This document shows, piece after piece, positions 9,279 through 17,139 of a stretch of DNA of 49,187 bases. The position numbers and the translations under genes are program-made. The notes under the pieces were generated by a model. That model was not told the origin of the DNA, made no database searches, and worked only from the letters and a program-made list of their open reading frames with translations. The DNA is from CAZSTA01 sp964609495 [NCBI: uncultured bacterium] (GTDB lineage Bacteria > CAZSTA01): positions 1,557 to 50,743 of the forward strand of contig CAZSTA010000003.1 in assembly GCA_964609495.1 (NCBI GenBank). Reading direction: 5' to 3'. Every line of letters begins with the position of its first letter. Position 1 is the first letter of the stretch.

Positions 9279-10166
9279 TTAAGACTTTATAAAAAATGTT
9301 ATATATTCATGCTTAAATATATAAAATCCTCCAGCTAAAGCTCTATATCTCCATAAATGTAATTGATTCCTTTTCCCTCTATTTTCCTGAATATCCTTAA
9401 TACATATACTCTTTAGCTTATAACCGCAATTCAATATAACTTCCATCGTTCTGAAGCCTAAGGGGATCCATTCACCATTTTCGTATTTGTCACCTATAAC
9501 TAAAACTAAATAACGATCTCTCTCTAAAAAATCAGATACATTTTTAACGATCTTTTTAAATTTATTATAGAAATCTTCTTCGCTTTCTGCATTAGAGAGA
9601 TCCTCCTTCAGATCACTAAATTTGATAATATCATAGTAAGGGGGATGCATTATAAGCAATTGGGCTTTTTCCTGCCCCATCTCAGCTAGAGCTTCTCCGA
9701 TCTTATCCTTAACTTCGATAGATCCGCTATCTCCTACGATAACTTTAGTTTTAATATTGTAATTGTTAGTCTCTTGAGAGATCCTTTCTTCAGCAATTTT
9801 AGCTACTTGGGGATAGATCTCGACCCCTATGCCATTTCTTCCCAACCTTTTACACTCGATAAGAGTAGTTCCCGATCCCAAAAAAGTATCGAGCACCGTT
9901 TCTCCTCTTTTCGTGAATCTTAGGAGAGATTGAGTAGCGATCTGAGGAATAAAATTTCCCCAATAATCACCCTCATGCGCTCCGCTTTTATCACGCCCAG
10001 GAAATAACCACAGACTATCAGTTACTATCTCCGGGTAATCCTTCCATCTTTTAAGATCTATATCGTTAAGATAAGATGTTCTAGGTTTATAATCAGGCTC
10101 GTTATTCTTCTCTAAGATTTTAAAAGGTTCTTCTTCGGGGAAGAGTTCACCCTGTGATTCAGGCAT
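9279..10166 (-). CDS. DNA methyltransferase with HPPY motif
   Basis: The protein has about 295 residues. The SAM-binding motif DTFLGSGTT is at 93-101 and is followed by GIGVEIYP. The catalytic motif reads HPPYYD (174-179) instead of the common (D/N/S)PP(Y/F). In this protein the SAM motif precedes the catalytic motif, opposite to its neighbour. Base and target cannot be told; a cytosine-N4 or adenine-N6 methylase is likely. I chose the ATG at 10166 because AAGGG lies 8 nt upstream; GTG at 10175 and ATG at 10172 are alternatives. It follows the other methylase by 12 nt. No restriction endonuclease gene is visible beside the pair. Confidence 0.75.
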   Translation of the reverse strand: MPESQGELFPEEEPFKILEKNNEPDYKPRTSYLNDIDLKRWKDYPEIVTDSLWLFPGRDKSGAHEGDYWGNFIPQIATQSLLRFTKRGETVLDTFLGSGTTLIECKRLGRNGIGVEIYPQVAKIAEERISQETNNYNIKTKVIVGDSGSIEVKDKIGEALAEMGQEKAQLLIMHPPYYDIIKFSDLKEDLSNAESEEDFYNKFKKIVKNVSDFLERDRYLVLVIGDKYENGEWIPLGFRTMEVILNCGYKLKSICIKDIQENRGKRNQLHLWRYRALAGGFYIFKHEYITFFIKS

Positions 10167-10178
10167 AATCATCACCCT

Positions 10179-10988
10179 TCAGATTTCTAACTCTTCATAA
10201 GTTACTATTTCGATCTGGGAAACAGTCTTGTCAAAAAGCGATGGCTGAAGTTCTTCGTCTAATCTCTTGGCAGCCGATTTGCAATATTCCCTAGAGTTAT
10301 CAATTAAAATAAAATTACGTCCTAACTTTTTTGCTACTAATCCAACTGTTCCAGAGCCAGCGAACATATCTAAGACAGTATTTCCTTTATAGGAGTAAAA
10401 TTTAATCAACCGATAAGGTAATTCCTCCGGAAATGGTGCTGGATGACCAATCTTTTTTCTGCTTTCGGGAGCAAATACCCAGACACTGCGAGTATATTTC
10501 ATAAATTCTTCTTTATCCAAGTCACAATTTTCAGGACTTCCTTCAAGTTTCCACTGGCCCTTGGAAAAGACAATAATGTATTCGTGGCGAGGAACGATAT
10601 GGGGGTTGCTACAACTATTCCAACTACCCCAAGCGCAATGCTTCGCGGCACTGTGTTTATTCCAAATAAGTGTCCCTCTATAGAGCATTTTCAAATCAAC
10701 ACATTGTTGAATAAAGGCACTAAAAGCAGGATAAGTAATATTTTGCCTTTTATTTTCTCCCATATTTATACATAATCTTCCACCCTTTACCAAAACTCTC
10801 TTTGTTTCATTCCATACTTGTCCCATCCAATCGAGGTATTCGTTGTAGTCCATAAGGTCATTATGATCGCTGTAAGGTTTATTCAGATTATAAGGTGGAG
10901 ATGTGATAACAAGATGCACTGACTCACCAGGTAACAGCTTTAATGTATCCAGCGCATCACCACAGACTATTTTATTGAGTGGTAACAT
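10179..10988 (-). CDS. Site-specific DNA methyltransferase, beta-class motif order
   Basis: The protein has 269 residues. The catalytic motif TSPPYNLN is at 29-36 near the N-terminus and the SAM motif DMFAGSGT is at 207-214 near the C-terminus. This is the beta-class order seen in cytosine-N4 and some adenine-N6 methylases. TSPPY favours N4-cytosine but does not prove it. It lies 45 nt downstream of the MNT gene and 12 nt upstream of a second methylase in the same orientation. Paired methylases often serve the two strands of an asymmetric site. With no endonuclease here, the pair may be orphan, regulatory, or the remains of a restriction system. Confidence 0.85.
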   Translation of the reverse strand: MLPLNKIVCGDALDTLKLLPGESVHLVITSPPYNLNKPYSDHNDLMDYNEYLDWMGQVWNETKRVLVKGGRLCINMGENKRQNITYPAFSAFIQQCVDLKMLYRGTLIWNKHSAAKHCAWGSWNSCSNPHIVPRHEYIIVFSKGQWKLEGSPENCDLDKEEFMKYTRSVWVFAPESRKKIGHPAPFPEELPYRLIKFYSYKGNTVLDMFAGSGTVGLVAKKLGRNFILIDNSREYCKSAAKRLDEELQPSLFDKTVSQIEIVTYEELEI

Positions 10989-11033
10989 AGTGATTACTCC
11001 TGATAGTCTAAAGGCTACAGGTTAAGCTTAAAA

Positions 11034-11474
11034 TTATCCACCTTTGGAATCTACTTTATCCTCGGACTTCCTAAAATACCCCCACGAAGTTTTTAGAAGA
11101 TTCTTCTCCTCGATATATCTTTGAGCTTTCTTCCTGAATTGGGTGAATAACTCCCTATCTCCCCAAAGCAAGATTCCATCCAATAACGCATCTAGGATAA
11201 GACCTCTATAAAGTAGAGAATCGACCTCCCCCTGGGTAAAGGCAACTATATCTACCCAAACAGGTTTATCCTTATTTATCAAGGCTAACCTCTCCCAATA
11301 ATCATAAGGAAGTTCTGAGGCAACTAAGAATAGGTCGTAATCACTATATTTGCGGGGTTCACCTCTGGCTTGAGAGCCGAAGAGGAGAACGAACTTGATA
11401 TCTAGTTTTAGAGATAAGCTATCTATAAATTCTCTAATATAGTCCGGGAGCTCTGGACTATCTTCTTCGCACAT
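11034..11474 (-). CDS. MNT-type minimal nucleotidyltransferase, HEPN partner
   Basis: Minimal nucleotidyltransferase of the polymerase-beta fold, about 146 residues from the ATG at 11474; GTG at 11483 is also possible. Numbered from the GTG, GSQARG is at 36-41 and the acidic residues D48, D50 (SDYDLF) and D78 (VDIV) form the metal site, so it looks active. Such proteins pair with HEPN proteins as toxin-antitoxin modules, where MNT adenylylates and silences the HEPN RNase. It overlaps the HEPN gene by 52 nt, supporting co-translation. The tail after about residue 115 is basic and variable. Confidence 0.82.
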   Translation of the reverse strand: MCEEDSPELPDYIREFIDSLSLKLDIKFVLLFGSQARGEPRKYSDYDLFLVASELPYDYWERLALINKDKPVWVDIVAFTQGEVDSLLYRGLILDALLDGILLWGDRELFTQFRKKAQRYIEEKNLLKTSWGYFRKSEDKVDSKGG

Positions 11475-11839
11475 TTTACACACTCTCGAGCCTTAATTTC
11501 GTTATAGAACTCGTATGGTTTCCCGAAGGGAAAACTATTGGGGTAACGGGAGGGGATGTAATGTTGATCCAATTCCTGCGCTTCAGCTAATAGTGGTAAA
11601 AGCTCATTGATAGAGTTTAAGTTATAATTAGGGTCTCCTTTGATAAGAATAGTTACACTATGGATTCGCTGAATATCTTCATTTATCGCTATATGCAGAG
11701 CCTTAACAGCTTTTTCTCCTGCTTGTTGAGAGATGAAGCAAGCCCAGTTATAATTTCCTATTCTAGCGTTATCCTCCGCGACCTTGAGATCAAATTCGGC
11801 CTCCTCTAGCCATCTGAGAGCTTCATCCCGCGGATTCAT
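11423..11839 (-). CDS. HEPN-domain protein
   Basis: The protein has 138 residues, is alpha-helical, and matches the common HEPN family (PF05168-like). It has LRWLEEAEFDLKVAEDN at the start, CFISQQAGEKAVKAL at 34-48, and the hallmark YIPSRYPN at 94-101. I do not see a clear Rx4-6H ribonuclease motif; R58-I-H60 is too close. Toxic activity is therefore uncertain, and a role as a structural or antitoxin partner is possible. It precedes and overlaps the MNT gene, the usual order. The start ATG has a GGGGGG-rich leader. Together with the two methylases it forms an accessory, possibly defence-related block inserted in the fab cluster. Confidence 0.82.
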   Translation of the reverse strand: MNPRDEALRWLEEAEFDLKVAEDNARIGNYNWACFISQQAGEKAVKALHIAINEDIQRIHSVTILIKGDPNYNLNSINELLPLLAEAQELDQHYIPSRYPNSFPFGKPYEFYNEIKARECVKCAKKIVQSSRTILENL

Positions 11840-11867
11840 TATCCATTCCCCCCCGCTAATCTGAAGA

Positions 11868-13160
11868 TCAGGTGGTCTCCAATCTCCCTCTAGGCATTTT
11901 GCTAAGCATTCGTCTGAAGCTGAAATTTATGGGAATAAAGAATGCCCAACGCTTCTTGAAATCCGTGAGGATTCGGGAGAATATTGACTTATAGGAGTAG
12001 AACTCATGCCAAGCCCAGTTAGAACCGTTCTGTAGAGCCTCTACCGACATCTTCTTGGGAAGAAAGACTACATTGGATATAGTGTACTTCGACCAATCCC
12101 TATCGATTATTCTATTCTCCTTCTCAAGTTTATCGAATAAATCGGTCCCAGGGAACGGAGTGAGAATTCCAAACTGGGCGGCAGCTAATTTCATCTTCTT
12201 AGCGAATTCCACTGTTCTTTCGAAGACTGACACATCGTCTCCATCGAAACCGAAGATGAAGGCTCCTTCGATTCCAAGGCCATGGTCCTGGATCTTCTTG
12301 ATCGAGGTTTCGAATTCTTCGACTTTGTTCACTTTGGACTTCCTCATCTCCTCGAGGTTCTCAGGTGATAGGGACTCTAATCCAATAAAGAGCCCCATAC
12401 AACCGCTCTTGGAGGCTAAGGAGAGAAGTTTTTCGTCTTTAGCTATCGTTATCGAACTCTGACTTATCCACTTTATCTTTAGGGGGATCAATCTCTCAAA
12501 GAGTTCCTTAGCATAACGAGGATTACCAGTAATATTATCATCCACGAAGAGAACCCTATTACCCTTAATTGTCTCTAACTCTTTGATAACATCATCTACG
12601 GGACGATAGCGGAAGGTCCTCCCAAAGAATTTCGTAACAGCACAGAAATCGCAGTCGAAGGGACAGCCCCTAGTAGTCTGGACCACATTTGTCGTTAGAT
12701 AACGTCTCTTTTTTAATAGATCCCTTCTGGGAATCGGTAGTTTATCTAATTTTGGTCTCTCGGAACAGTGGTAGAATTTCTTTAATTTCCCCTTTTTTGC
12801 ATCCTCTATGACGTCTTTCCATACATCCTCTGCCTCTCCGATCACCACCGCATCGGCATGTTGAGCCGCCTCTTCGGGCATAAGGCTGGGATGGATCCCA
12901 CCTAATACCACCTTTACCCCTCGCTTGCGAAATTCTTTAGACATCTCATAAGCTTTAGGAGCAGCAGGAGTCATAACTGTAATTCCCACCAAATCCACAT
13001 CCTTATCGAAATCTACCTTGGATACCATCTCATCGGTCAGCGATACCTCCACATCTGGGGGAGTTAAAGCTGCCAATAGAGGCAAGCTAAGGGGTGGGAA
13101 TATCGAAAAGTTGCTGATCGCATATTCTCTCCAACGAGGAGATATAATCTCTATCTTCAT
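11868..13160 (-). CDS. Cobalamin-binding radical SAM protein
   Basis: The protein has 430 residues. Residues 1-130 resemble a B12-binding Rossmann domain of the BchE/P-methylase type. A radical SAM core follows, with the [4Fe-4S] cysteines C166, C170 and C173 (CPFDCDFC). GIHPSLMPEEA and VIGEAEDVW are typical of this B12-radical SAM class, whose members methylate or rearrange lipids, hopanoids and secondary metabolites. It lies between fabH (24 nt upstream) and the HEPN gene. A lipid-related role is tempting from the position but unproven. It begins with ATG after AAAGGAG. Confidence 0.88.
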   Translation of the reverse strand: MKIEIISPRWREYAISNFSIFPPLSLPLLAALTPPDVEVSLTDEMVSKVDFDKDVDLVGITVMTPAAPKAYEMSKEFRKRGVKVVLGGIHPSLMPEEAAQHADAVVIGEAEDVWKDVIEDAKKGKLKKFYHCSERPKLDKLPIPRRDLLKKRRYLTTNVVQTTRGCPFDCDFCAVTKFFGRTFRYRPVDDVIKELETIKGNRVLFVDDNITGNPRYAKELFERLIPLKIKWISQSSITIAKDEKLLSLASKSGCMGLFIGLESLSPENLEEMRKSKVNKVEEFETSIKKIQDHGLGIEGAFIFGFDGDDVSVFERTVEFAKKMKLAAAQFGILTPFPGTDLFDKLEKENRIIDRDWSKYTISNVVFLPKKMSVEALQNGSNWAWHEFYSYKSIFSRILTDFKKRWAFFIPINFSFRRMLSKMPRGRLETT

Positions 13161-13184
13161 ATCCTTCTCCTTTCAATTTAAATC

Positions 13185-14177
13185 TTACCAACGTATTACT
13201 AAAGATCCCCACGTCAATCCTGCCCCGAAGCCGGTGAGAACGAGGATATCTCCCTCTTTAATTCTATCCTCTTGTAAGGCTTCTTTTAGAGCAATGGGGA
13301 TGGAAGCAGCCGAGGTGTTGCCATATTTGTGAACATTGGTGAAAACCTTGCTCATAGGCACTCCCAATCGATTGGCTGCCGCTTTAATGATGCGAATATT
13401 AGCTTGATGGGGGATCAGAAGATCTATGCCCTCTGGAGATATGGAGCATCTGTTTAAAGCTCGCAGGGATGATTCCCCCATAATACGAACTGCGAACTTG
13501 AATACTTCGTTACCACTCATTTTAACGAAATGGAGCTTCTCATCAACGGTTTTGTGAGAGGCTGGATATCTTGAGAGTCCACCTGGTAGCTTAAGAAGGT
13601 CCCCACCAGAGCCATCAGCTCCTAAATCGATTCCTAAGATACCCCTATCTCCCTCTACCTCTTCTAGGACGACCGCTCCTGCTCCATCGCCGAAGACAAC
13701 ACAAGTGGTTCGATCGGTCCAATCGGTTATCTTGGATAGGGTCTCAGCCCCGATGACCAAAGCCTTTTTGGCTAAGCCAAGCGCAACGAATTGAGCCGCA
13801 CTAGCTACCGCGTAGATAAAGCCGGTGCATCCTGCTAGTAGATCGAAGGTCGCGGCACCTTTGGCTCCCAGACGATCTTGAACGATGCAGGCCGTGGCAG
13901 GAAACGCCATATCAGGAGTAGCAGTAGCTACTACAATAAGATCTATATCCTCCGCTTCCGCTCCGGCATCTTTTAAAGCATCTTGAGCGGCTATTGTGGC
14001 TAAATCGGAGGTAGCTATTCCATCCTCCGCTATCCTTCTCTCTTGGATTCCAGTGCGAGTGCGAATCCACTCGTCACTTGTATCAACCATCTTCTCCAAG
14101 TCAAAGTTGGTAATGATCTTGGTGGGAAGGTAAATTCCCACGCCAGATATTCCTACTCTTTTAACTTCGCCGTTCAT
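13185..14177 (-). CDS. fabH: Beta-ketoacyl-ACP synthase III
   Basis: The enzyme initiates fatty acid synthesis by condensing acetyl-CoA (or branched acyl-CoA) with malonyl-ACP. From the ATG at 14177 the protein has 330 residues, matching family length. A GTG at 14222 would add 15 residues and overlap plsX. The ATG is preferred because AAAGGTGGG lies just upstream. The catalytic triad is intact: C117 in LAGCTGF, H257 in IPHQAN and N287 in YGNTSAAS. In the usual cluster it would be followed at once by fabK or fabD, but here a 3.9 kb accessory block intervenes. Confidence 0.96.
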   Translation of the reverse strand: MNGEVKRVGISGVGIYLPTKIITNFDLEKMVDTSDEWIRTRTGIQERRIAEDGIATSDLATIAAQDALKDAGAEAEDIDLIVVATATPDMAFPATACIVQDRLGAKGAATFDLLAGCTGFIYAVASAAQFVALGLAKKALVIGAETLSKITDWTDRTTCVVFGDGAGAVVLEEVEGDRGILGIDLGADGSGGDLLKLPGGLSRYPASHKTVDEKLHFVKMSGNEVFKFAVRIMGESSLRALNRCSISPEGIDLLIPHQANIRIIKAAANRLGVPMSKVFTNVHKYGNTSAASIPIALKEALQEDRIKEGDILVLTGFGAGLTWGSLVIRW

Positions 14178-14221
14178 TATCCCACCTTTACAATCGATCT
14201 TTTCGATATTCAATATGTTCA

Positions 14222-15247
14222 CTACATCCCGTAGTTTTCTTCTATCTTCCGGACCCTTTCGATCCTTTCCCTTATCCTCGTTAAACCATCTTTTTCTATG
14301 AATTCACACGCTGCCCGCAGAGCATTCTTTATAGCCTTAGCATTCGATCTTCCGTGAGCGATAATGCAGGTCCCATTTACTCCTAATAGCGGGGCCCCTC
14401 CATATTCACTACTATCGAGTCTCTTCTTCAAGGCCCTTAATCTAGGGGCTAAAAGCGCTATCCCCAATTTAGATCTGAGAGTTCCCATATCTGAGGCTTC
14501 TCGCTTTAACACCCCGAACATTACCTCCCCTATGCCCTCCGCGAACTTCAAGACTATATTGCCAGTGAAACCATCACAGACTGCTACATCCACTTTGCCA
14601 TGGGGGACATCCTTTCCCTCCACATTACCGATAAAGTTTGGTTCAGCTTTTTTAAGAAGCTCATAAGCGGCTAGAACTAGCCCGTTACCCTTTCCCTCTT
14701 CCTCACCCACGTTCAGAAGCCCAACCTTAGGCTTCTTCTTCCCGAATATTAACTCGGCATATACACTTCCCATAAGGGCAAACTCGACTAACTGAGTAGG
14801 CTTGCAGTCCATATTGGCTCCAGCATCAATTAAAATACAGATGTCGGTCAAAGTGGGCATTATAGCCGCTATCGCTGGTCGCTCAATCCCTTTGAGCCGG
14901 CCCAACTTAGTCAGAGCACTCACCATCGCCGCCCCGGTGCTTCCTGCTGAGATCATCCCCTGAGCTTCCCCATCTCTAACTAACTCTCCCGTAACCAAGA
15001 TAGAGGCCTTCGGCTTACGTTTTATCGCTTTAGCTGGAGATTCATGCATCTCGATCACTTGGCTGGCGGGCGCTATCTCGATAGCCGATTCCGGATATTC
15101 ATAGAGGTTAAGCTGGGATTTTATACCGTTCTCATCTCCAACCAAGATGATTTTTATCTCAGATCGCTCCCCTACGAAGTCAACTGCGCCCTTAACTATC
15201 TCCTGAGGAGCAAAGTCTCCTCCCATAGCATCGACTGCTAACCTCAT
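14222..15247 (-). CDS. plsX: Phosphate acyltransferase (acyl-ACP to acyl-phosphate)
   Basis: PlsX makes acyl-phosphate from acyl-ACP for glycerophospholipid synthesis. From the ATG at 15247 it has 341 residues, beginning MRLAVDAMGGDFAP, the family signature. A GTG at 15256 adds three residues, but AGGTGA spacing favours the ATG. Further family motifs include DAGANMDCKP and VCDGFTGNIVLK. It lies between rpmF and fabH as in most bacteria and shares the yceD transcript. Its last codons touch the fabH leader. Confidence 0.96.
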   Translation of the reverse strand: MRLAVDAMGGDFAPQEIVKGAVDFVGERSEIKIILVGDENGIKSQLNLYEYPESAIEIAPASQVIEMHESPAKAIKRKPKASILVTGELVRDGEAQGMISAGSTGAAMVSALTKLGRLKGIERPAIAAIMPTLTDICILIDAGANMDCKPTQLVEFALMGSVYAELIFGKKKPKVGLLNVGEEEGKGNGLVLAAYELLKKAEPNFIGNVEGKDVPHGKVDVAVCDGFTGNIVLKFAEGIGEVMFGVLKREASDMGTLRSKLGIALLAPRLRALKKRLDSSEYGGAPLLGVNGTCIIAHGRSNAKAIKNALRAACEFIEKDGLTRIRERIERVRKIEENYGM

Positions 15248-15335
15248 TACCTTCACCTCATCACGGAGATTGGGAGAGAAAATATCCCCGAACTGAAACT
15301 CGAGTTTCGGTTATCCTTCCATATCAGATGATAAG

Positions 15336-15515
15336 TCACGCGACTTTTATAATTTCCCGACCATTGTAGTAGCCACAGGCCGGGCAGGCTCGATGTGATA
15401 ATTTGGGTTTATGGCATTGAGGACATTCGCTGAAAGTTGGCACTTTTATCTTAGGATGTCCTCCCCTTCTTTTATCCCTTCTGGACTTAGAGACTTTCCT
15501 TTTGGGAACTCCCAT
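15336..15515 (-). CDS. rpmF: 50S ribosomal protein L32
   Basis: The protein is 59 residues long, beginning MGVPKRKVSKSRRDKRR. The zinc-binding form is present, with two CXXC pairs (C31/C34 and C44/C47). It is basic and ends after GREIIKVA. It sits between the beta-helix gene and plsX. The usual yceD-rpmF-plsX order supports the call. Confidence 0.96.
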   Translation of the reverse strand: MGVPKRKVSKSRRDKRRGGHPKIKVPTFSECPQCHKPKLSHRACPACGYYNGREIIKVA

Positions 15516-15533
15516 TCTGTATTCTACCTCCCT

Positions 15534-16220
15534 TCAACGTCTATTCGGAATTATATCGACTATTTGATGATCTTGCTTCAATTTCACTATCCTATGAGGG
15601 GGATAGTATCCTCTAAGGGAGATATTGGCATAGACTATCGTCTCTCGACCAATGAGCGTCCCGGGGTTAGTCACGGTGTTACAGCCAGTCTGCACCCTAT
15701 CTCCGATAATAGCCCCGAACTTAGTTAATCTGGTATCATATTCTCGACCGTTGATGAAGAGCTTAATATTTCTCTTCGTCACCTTTACATTAGAGAGTCT
15801 AGTCCCCGCTCCAAGATTAACTTCGTTTCCCAAGACGCTATCTCCCACATAAGCAAAATGAGGAGCACGGCTATGATTCAACATTATAGAACCTTTAACC
15901 TCGGTGGAATGTCCAATGATGCAATTATCTCCAATCAGAACATTTCCTCTAATATAAGCTCCATGGCGAATAAGGGTATTTTCCCCGATTATAGTGGGAC
16001 CTTTTATATAAGCCCCAGGTTCTACTATCGACCCCTCTCCCAGATAGACCTCTCCTTCTATTATCGCTTGGGGCATAATTTTACCTTTTAGAGCAGATAC
16101 CACCCGCTCCTTGATAAACTCGTCTCTTCTATTCAGCACCTCCCAGACATATTCGAGATCAGCAAACAATTCTTTATATCGAAAATCAGCAAGATCAAAG
16201 AAGCTTTGAGGATCTAACAT
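15534..16220 (-). CDS. Left-handed beta-helix (hexapeptide) acyltransferase-like protein
   Basis: The protein has 228 residues from the ATG at 16220, which has AAGGTGA upstream; GTG at 16226 is an alternative. Residues from about 50 to 210 are imperfect hexapeptide repeats of the [LIV]GXXXX type (for example IIGENTLIRHGAYI and VLIGDNCIIGHS) that form a left-handed beta-helix, as in the C-terminal domain of GlmU-like sugar nucleotidylyltransferases. The nucleotidylyltransferase domain is absent. The N-terminal segment (LDPQSFFDLADFRYKELF) is a helical extension seen in stand-alone relatives. It may be an acetyltransferase of amino sugars; no catalytic residue can be assigned. It lies 13 nt after yceD and 18 nt before rpmF, an unusual place. 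Confidence 0.75.
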   Translation of the reverse strand: MLDPQSFFDLADFRYKELFADLEYVWEVLNRRDEFIKERVVSALKGKIMPQAIIEGEVYLGEGSIVEPGAYIKGPTIIGENTLIRHGAYIRGNVLIGDNCIIGHSTEVKGSIMLNHSRAPHFAYVGDSVLGNEVNLGAGTRLSNVKVTKRNIKLFINGREYDTRLTKFGAIIGDRVQTGCNTVTNPGTLIGRETIVYANISLRGYYPPHRIVKLKQDHQIVDIIPNRR

Positions 16221-16239
16221 TCTCACCTTCTCTTTCTTT

Positions 16240-16755
16240 TCAATCTAATAGCTCGGTTAATACCGCTAGACGAGGATCGATAGTTTCTCGTTTACAATCA
16301 CACTCTTTTATATTTAGATTCTGGCCACATATCGGGCATAAACCCCGACAATCTTCTTGGCAAAGTGGCTTCATCGGTAGCTCTACTAACAAGCTACTTT
16401 CTACTTCATCTTGAAGATCTATCTCTGAATCTTCGTATAACCTTCTCTCCACTTCCTTATCCCGTTTACCGATCGATCCTAGATTACCCACATACTCACT
16501 GTTTATAGGAGCTTTCAAAGATAATACTACGGGAGATAAACAACGACTACAACTGACCTCTAACTCAGCCCAAACCCAACCGGTAACTAAAATACTATCT
16601 CCGGTACTTACTAAGGTGACATTGATACTAACTGGTTTATGGAAAGTGAGATATTCCTTTCTGTAGAATATAGTCTCCATTTCCTTAACGAATTTCAGAT
16701 GGCGAGCTTCTCCTACCTCACTCTCCTCTAGCTCAGAGATGTCTATCTTTATCAT
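16240..16755 (-). CDS. yceD: YceD/DUF177 family protein (23S rRNA accumulation)
   Basis: The protein has 171 residues. The four cysteines of the DUF177 zinc-like motif are seen near the C-terminus (CQEDCRGLCPICGQNLN), with another CSRC motif around residue 94-97. Members are encoded upstream of rpmF and are needed for normal 23S rRNA accumulation in E. coli and plants. The ATG has GAGGTGA upstream. It is the first gene of the rpmF-plsX-fabH transcript, with a good promoter 81 nt upstream. Confidence 0.92.
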   Translation of the reverse strand: MIKIDISELEESEVGEARHLKFVKEMETIFYRKEYLTFHKPVSINVTLVSTGDSILVTGWVWAELEVSCSRCLSPVVLSLKAPINSEYVGNLGSIGKRDKEVERRLYEDSEIDLQDEVESSLLVELPMKPLCQEDCRGLCPICGQNLNIKECDCKRETIDPRLAVLTELLD

Positions 16756-16835
16756 CTCGTATCACCTCAAAATTACCTCATTATCAAAGAACAAATGAGG
16801 GCGATAGCTATCTAGGATAGAAATAATCCAAGTAA

Positions 16836-16864
16836 AGAATAGCATATTGTTTTGGACTTGTCAA
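16836..16864 (-). promoter_or_regulatory. Promoter of the yceD-rpmF-plsX-fabH operon
   Basis: On the minus strand TTGACA (16864-16859), a 17-bp spacer and TATTCT (16841-16836) lie 81 nt before yceD. Confidence 0.8.
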
Positions 16865-16901
16865 GCCTATTTTTAGTATATCTTACTTCTTTCTCCCCAA
16901 A

Positions 16902-16934
16902 CAATAAGCCCCTCCAGCACGTCGCTAGAAGGGC
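16902..16934 (-). terminator. Intrinsic terminator after tRNA-Ser
   Basis: On the minus strand an 11-bp stem (GCCCTTCTAGC/GCTGGAGGGGC, two G-U) with a 5-nt loop is followed by TTATTG and more T. It separates tRNA-Ser from the yceD promoter. Confidence 0.75.
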
Positions 16935-17006
16935 GCAAATCCACCTCTTAATAAATCCAGCGAACGAAAGTGGGAACGATCGCATCTACTCTCATTAGGA
17001 GAACTA

Positions 17007-17096
17007 TGGCGGAAAGGGAGGGATTCGAACCCCCGGAGGCATGGAAGCCTCAGCGATTTTCAAGACCGCCCCAATAAACCACTCTGGCACCTTTCC
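17007..17096 (-). tRNA. tRNA-Ser (anticodon UGA)
   Basis: A 90-nt tRNA with a 7-bp acceptor stem (GGAAAGG/CCTTTCC), encoded discriminator G and CCA, and a long variable arm typical of class II tRNAs. It has the GGTTCGAATCC T-arm and a 7-nt anticodon loop CTTGAAA. Anticodon TGA (17062-17060) reads UCA and related serine codons. A consensus promoter ends 7 nt upstream, so the primary transcript would begin almost at the mature 5' end. Confidence 0.96.
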
Positions 17097-17103
17097 ACCA
17101 TAT

Positions 17104-17132
17104 ATTATATCATCGAAAGGGGAGTTTGTCAA
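17104..17132 (-). promoter_or_regulatory. Consensus promoter of tRNA-Ser
   Basis: On the minus strand TTGACA (17132-17127), a 17-bp spacer and TATAAT (17109-17104) precede the tRNA. An A-rich run just upstream may act as an UP element. It lies directly after the stop codon of the aldolase gene. Confidence 0.88.
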
Positions 17133-17139
17133 ATTTTTT

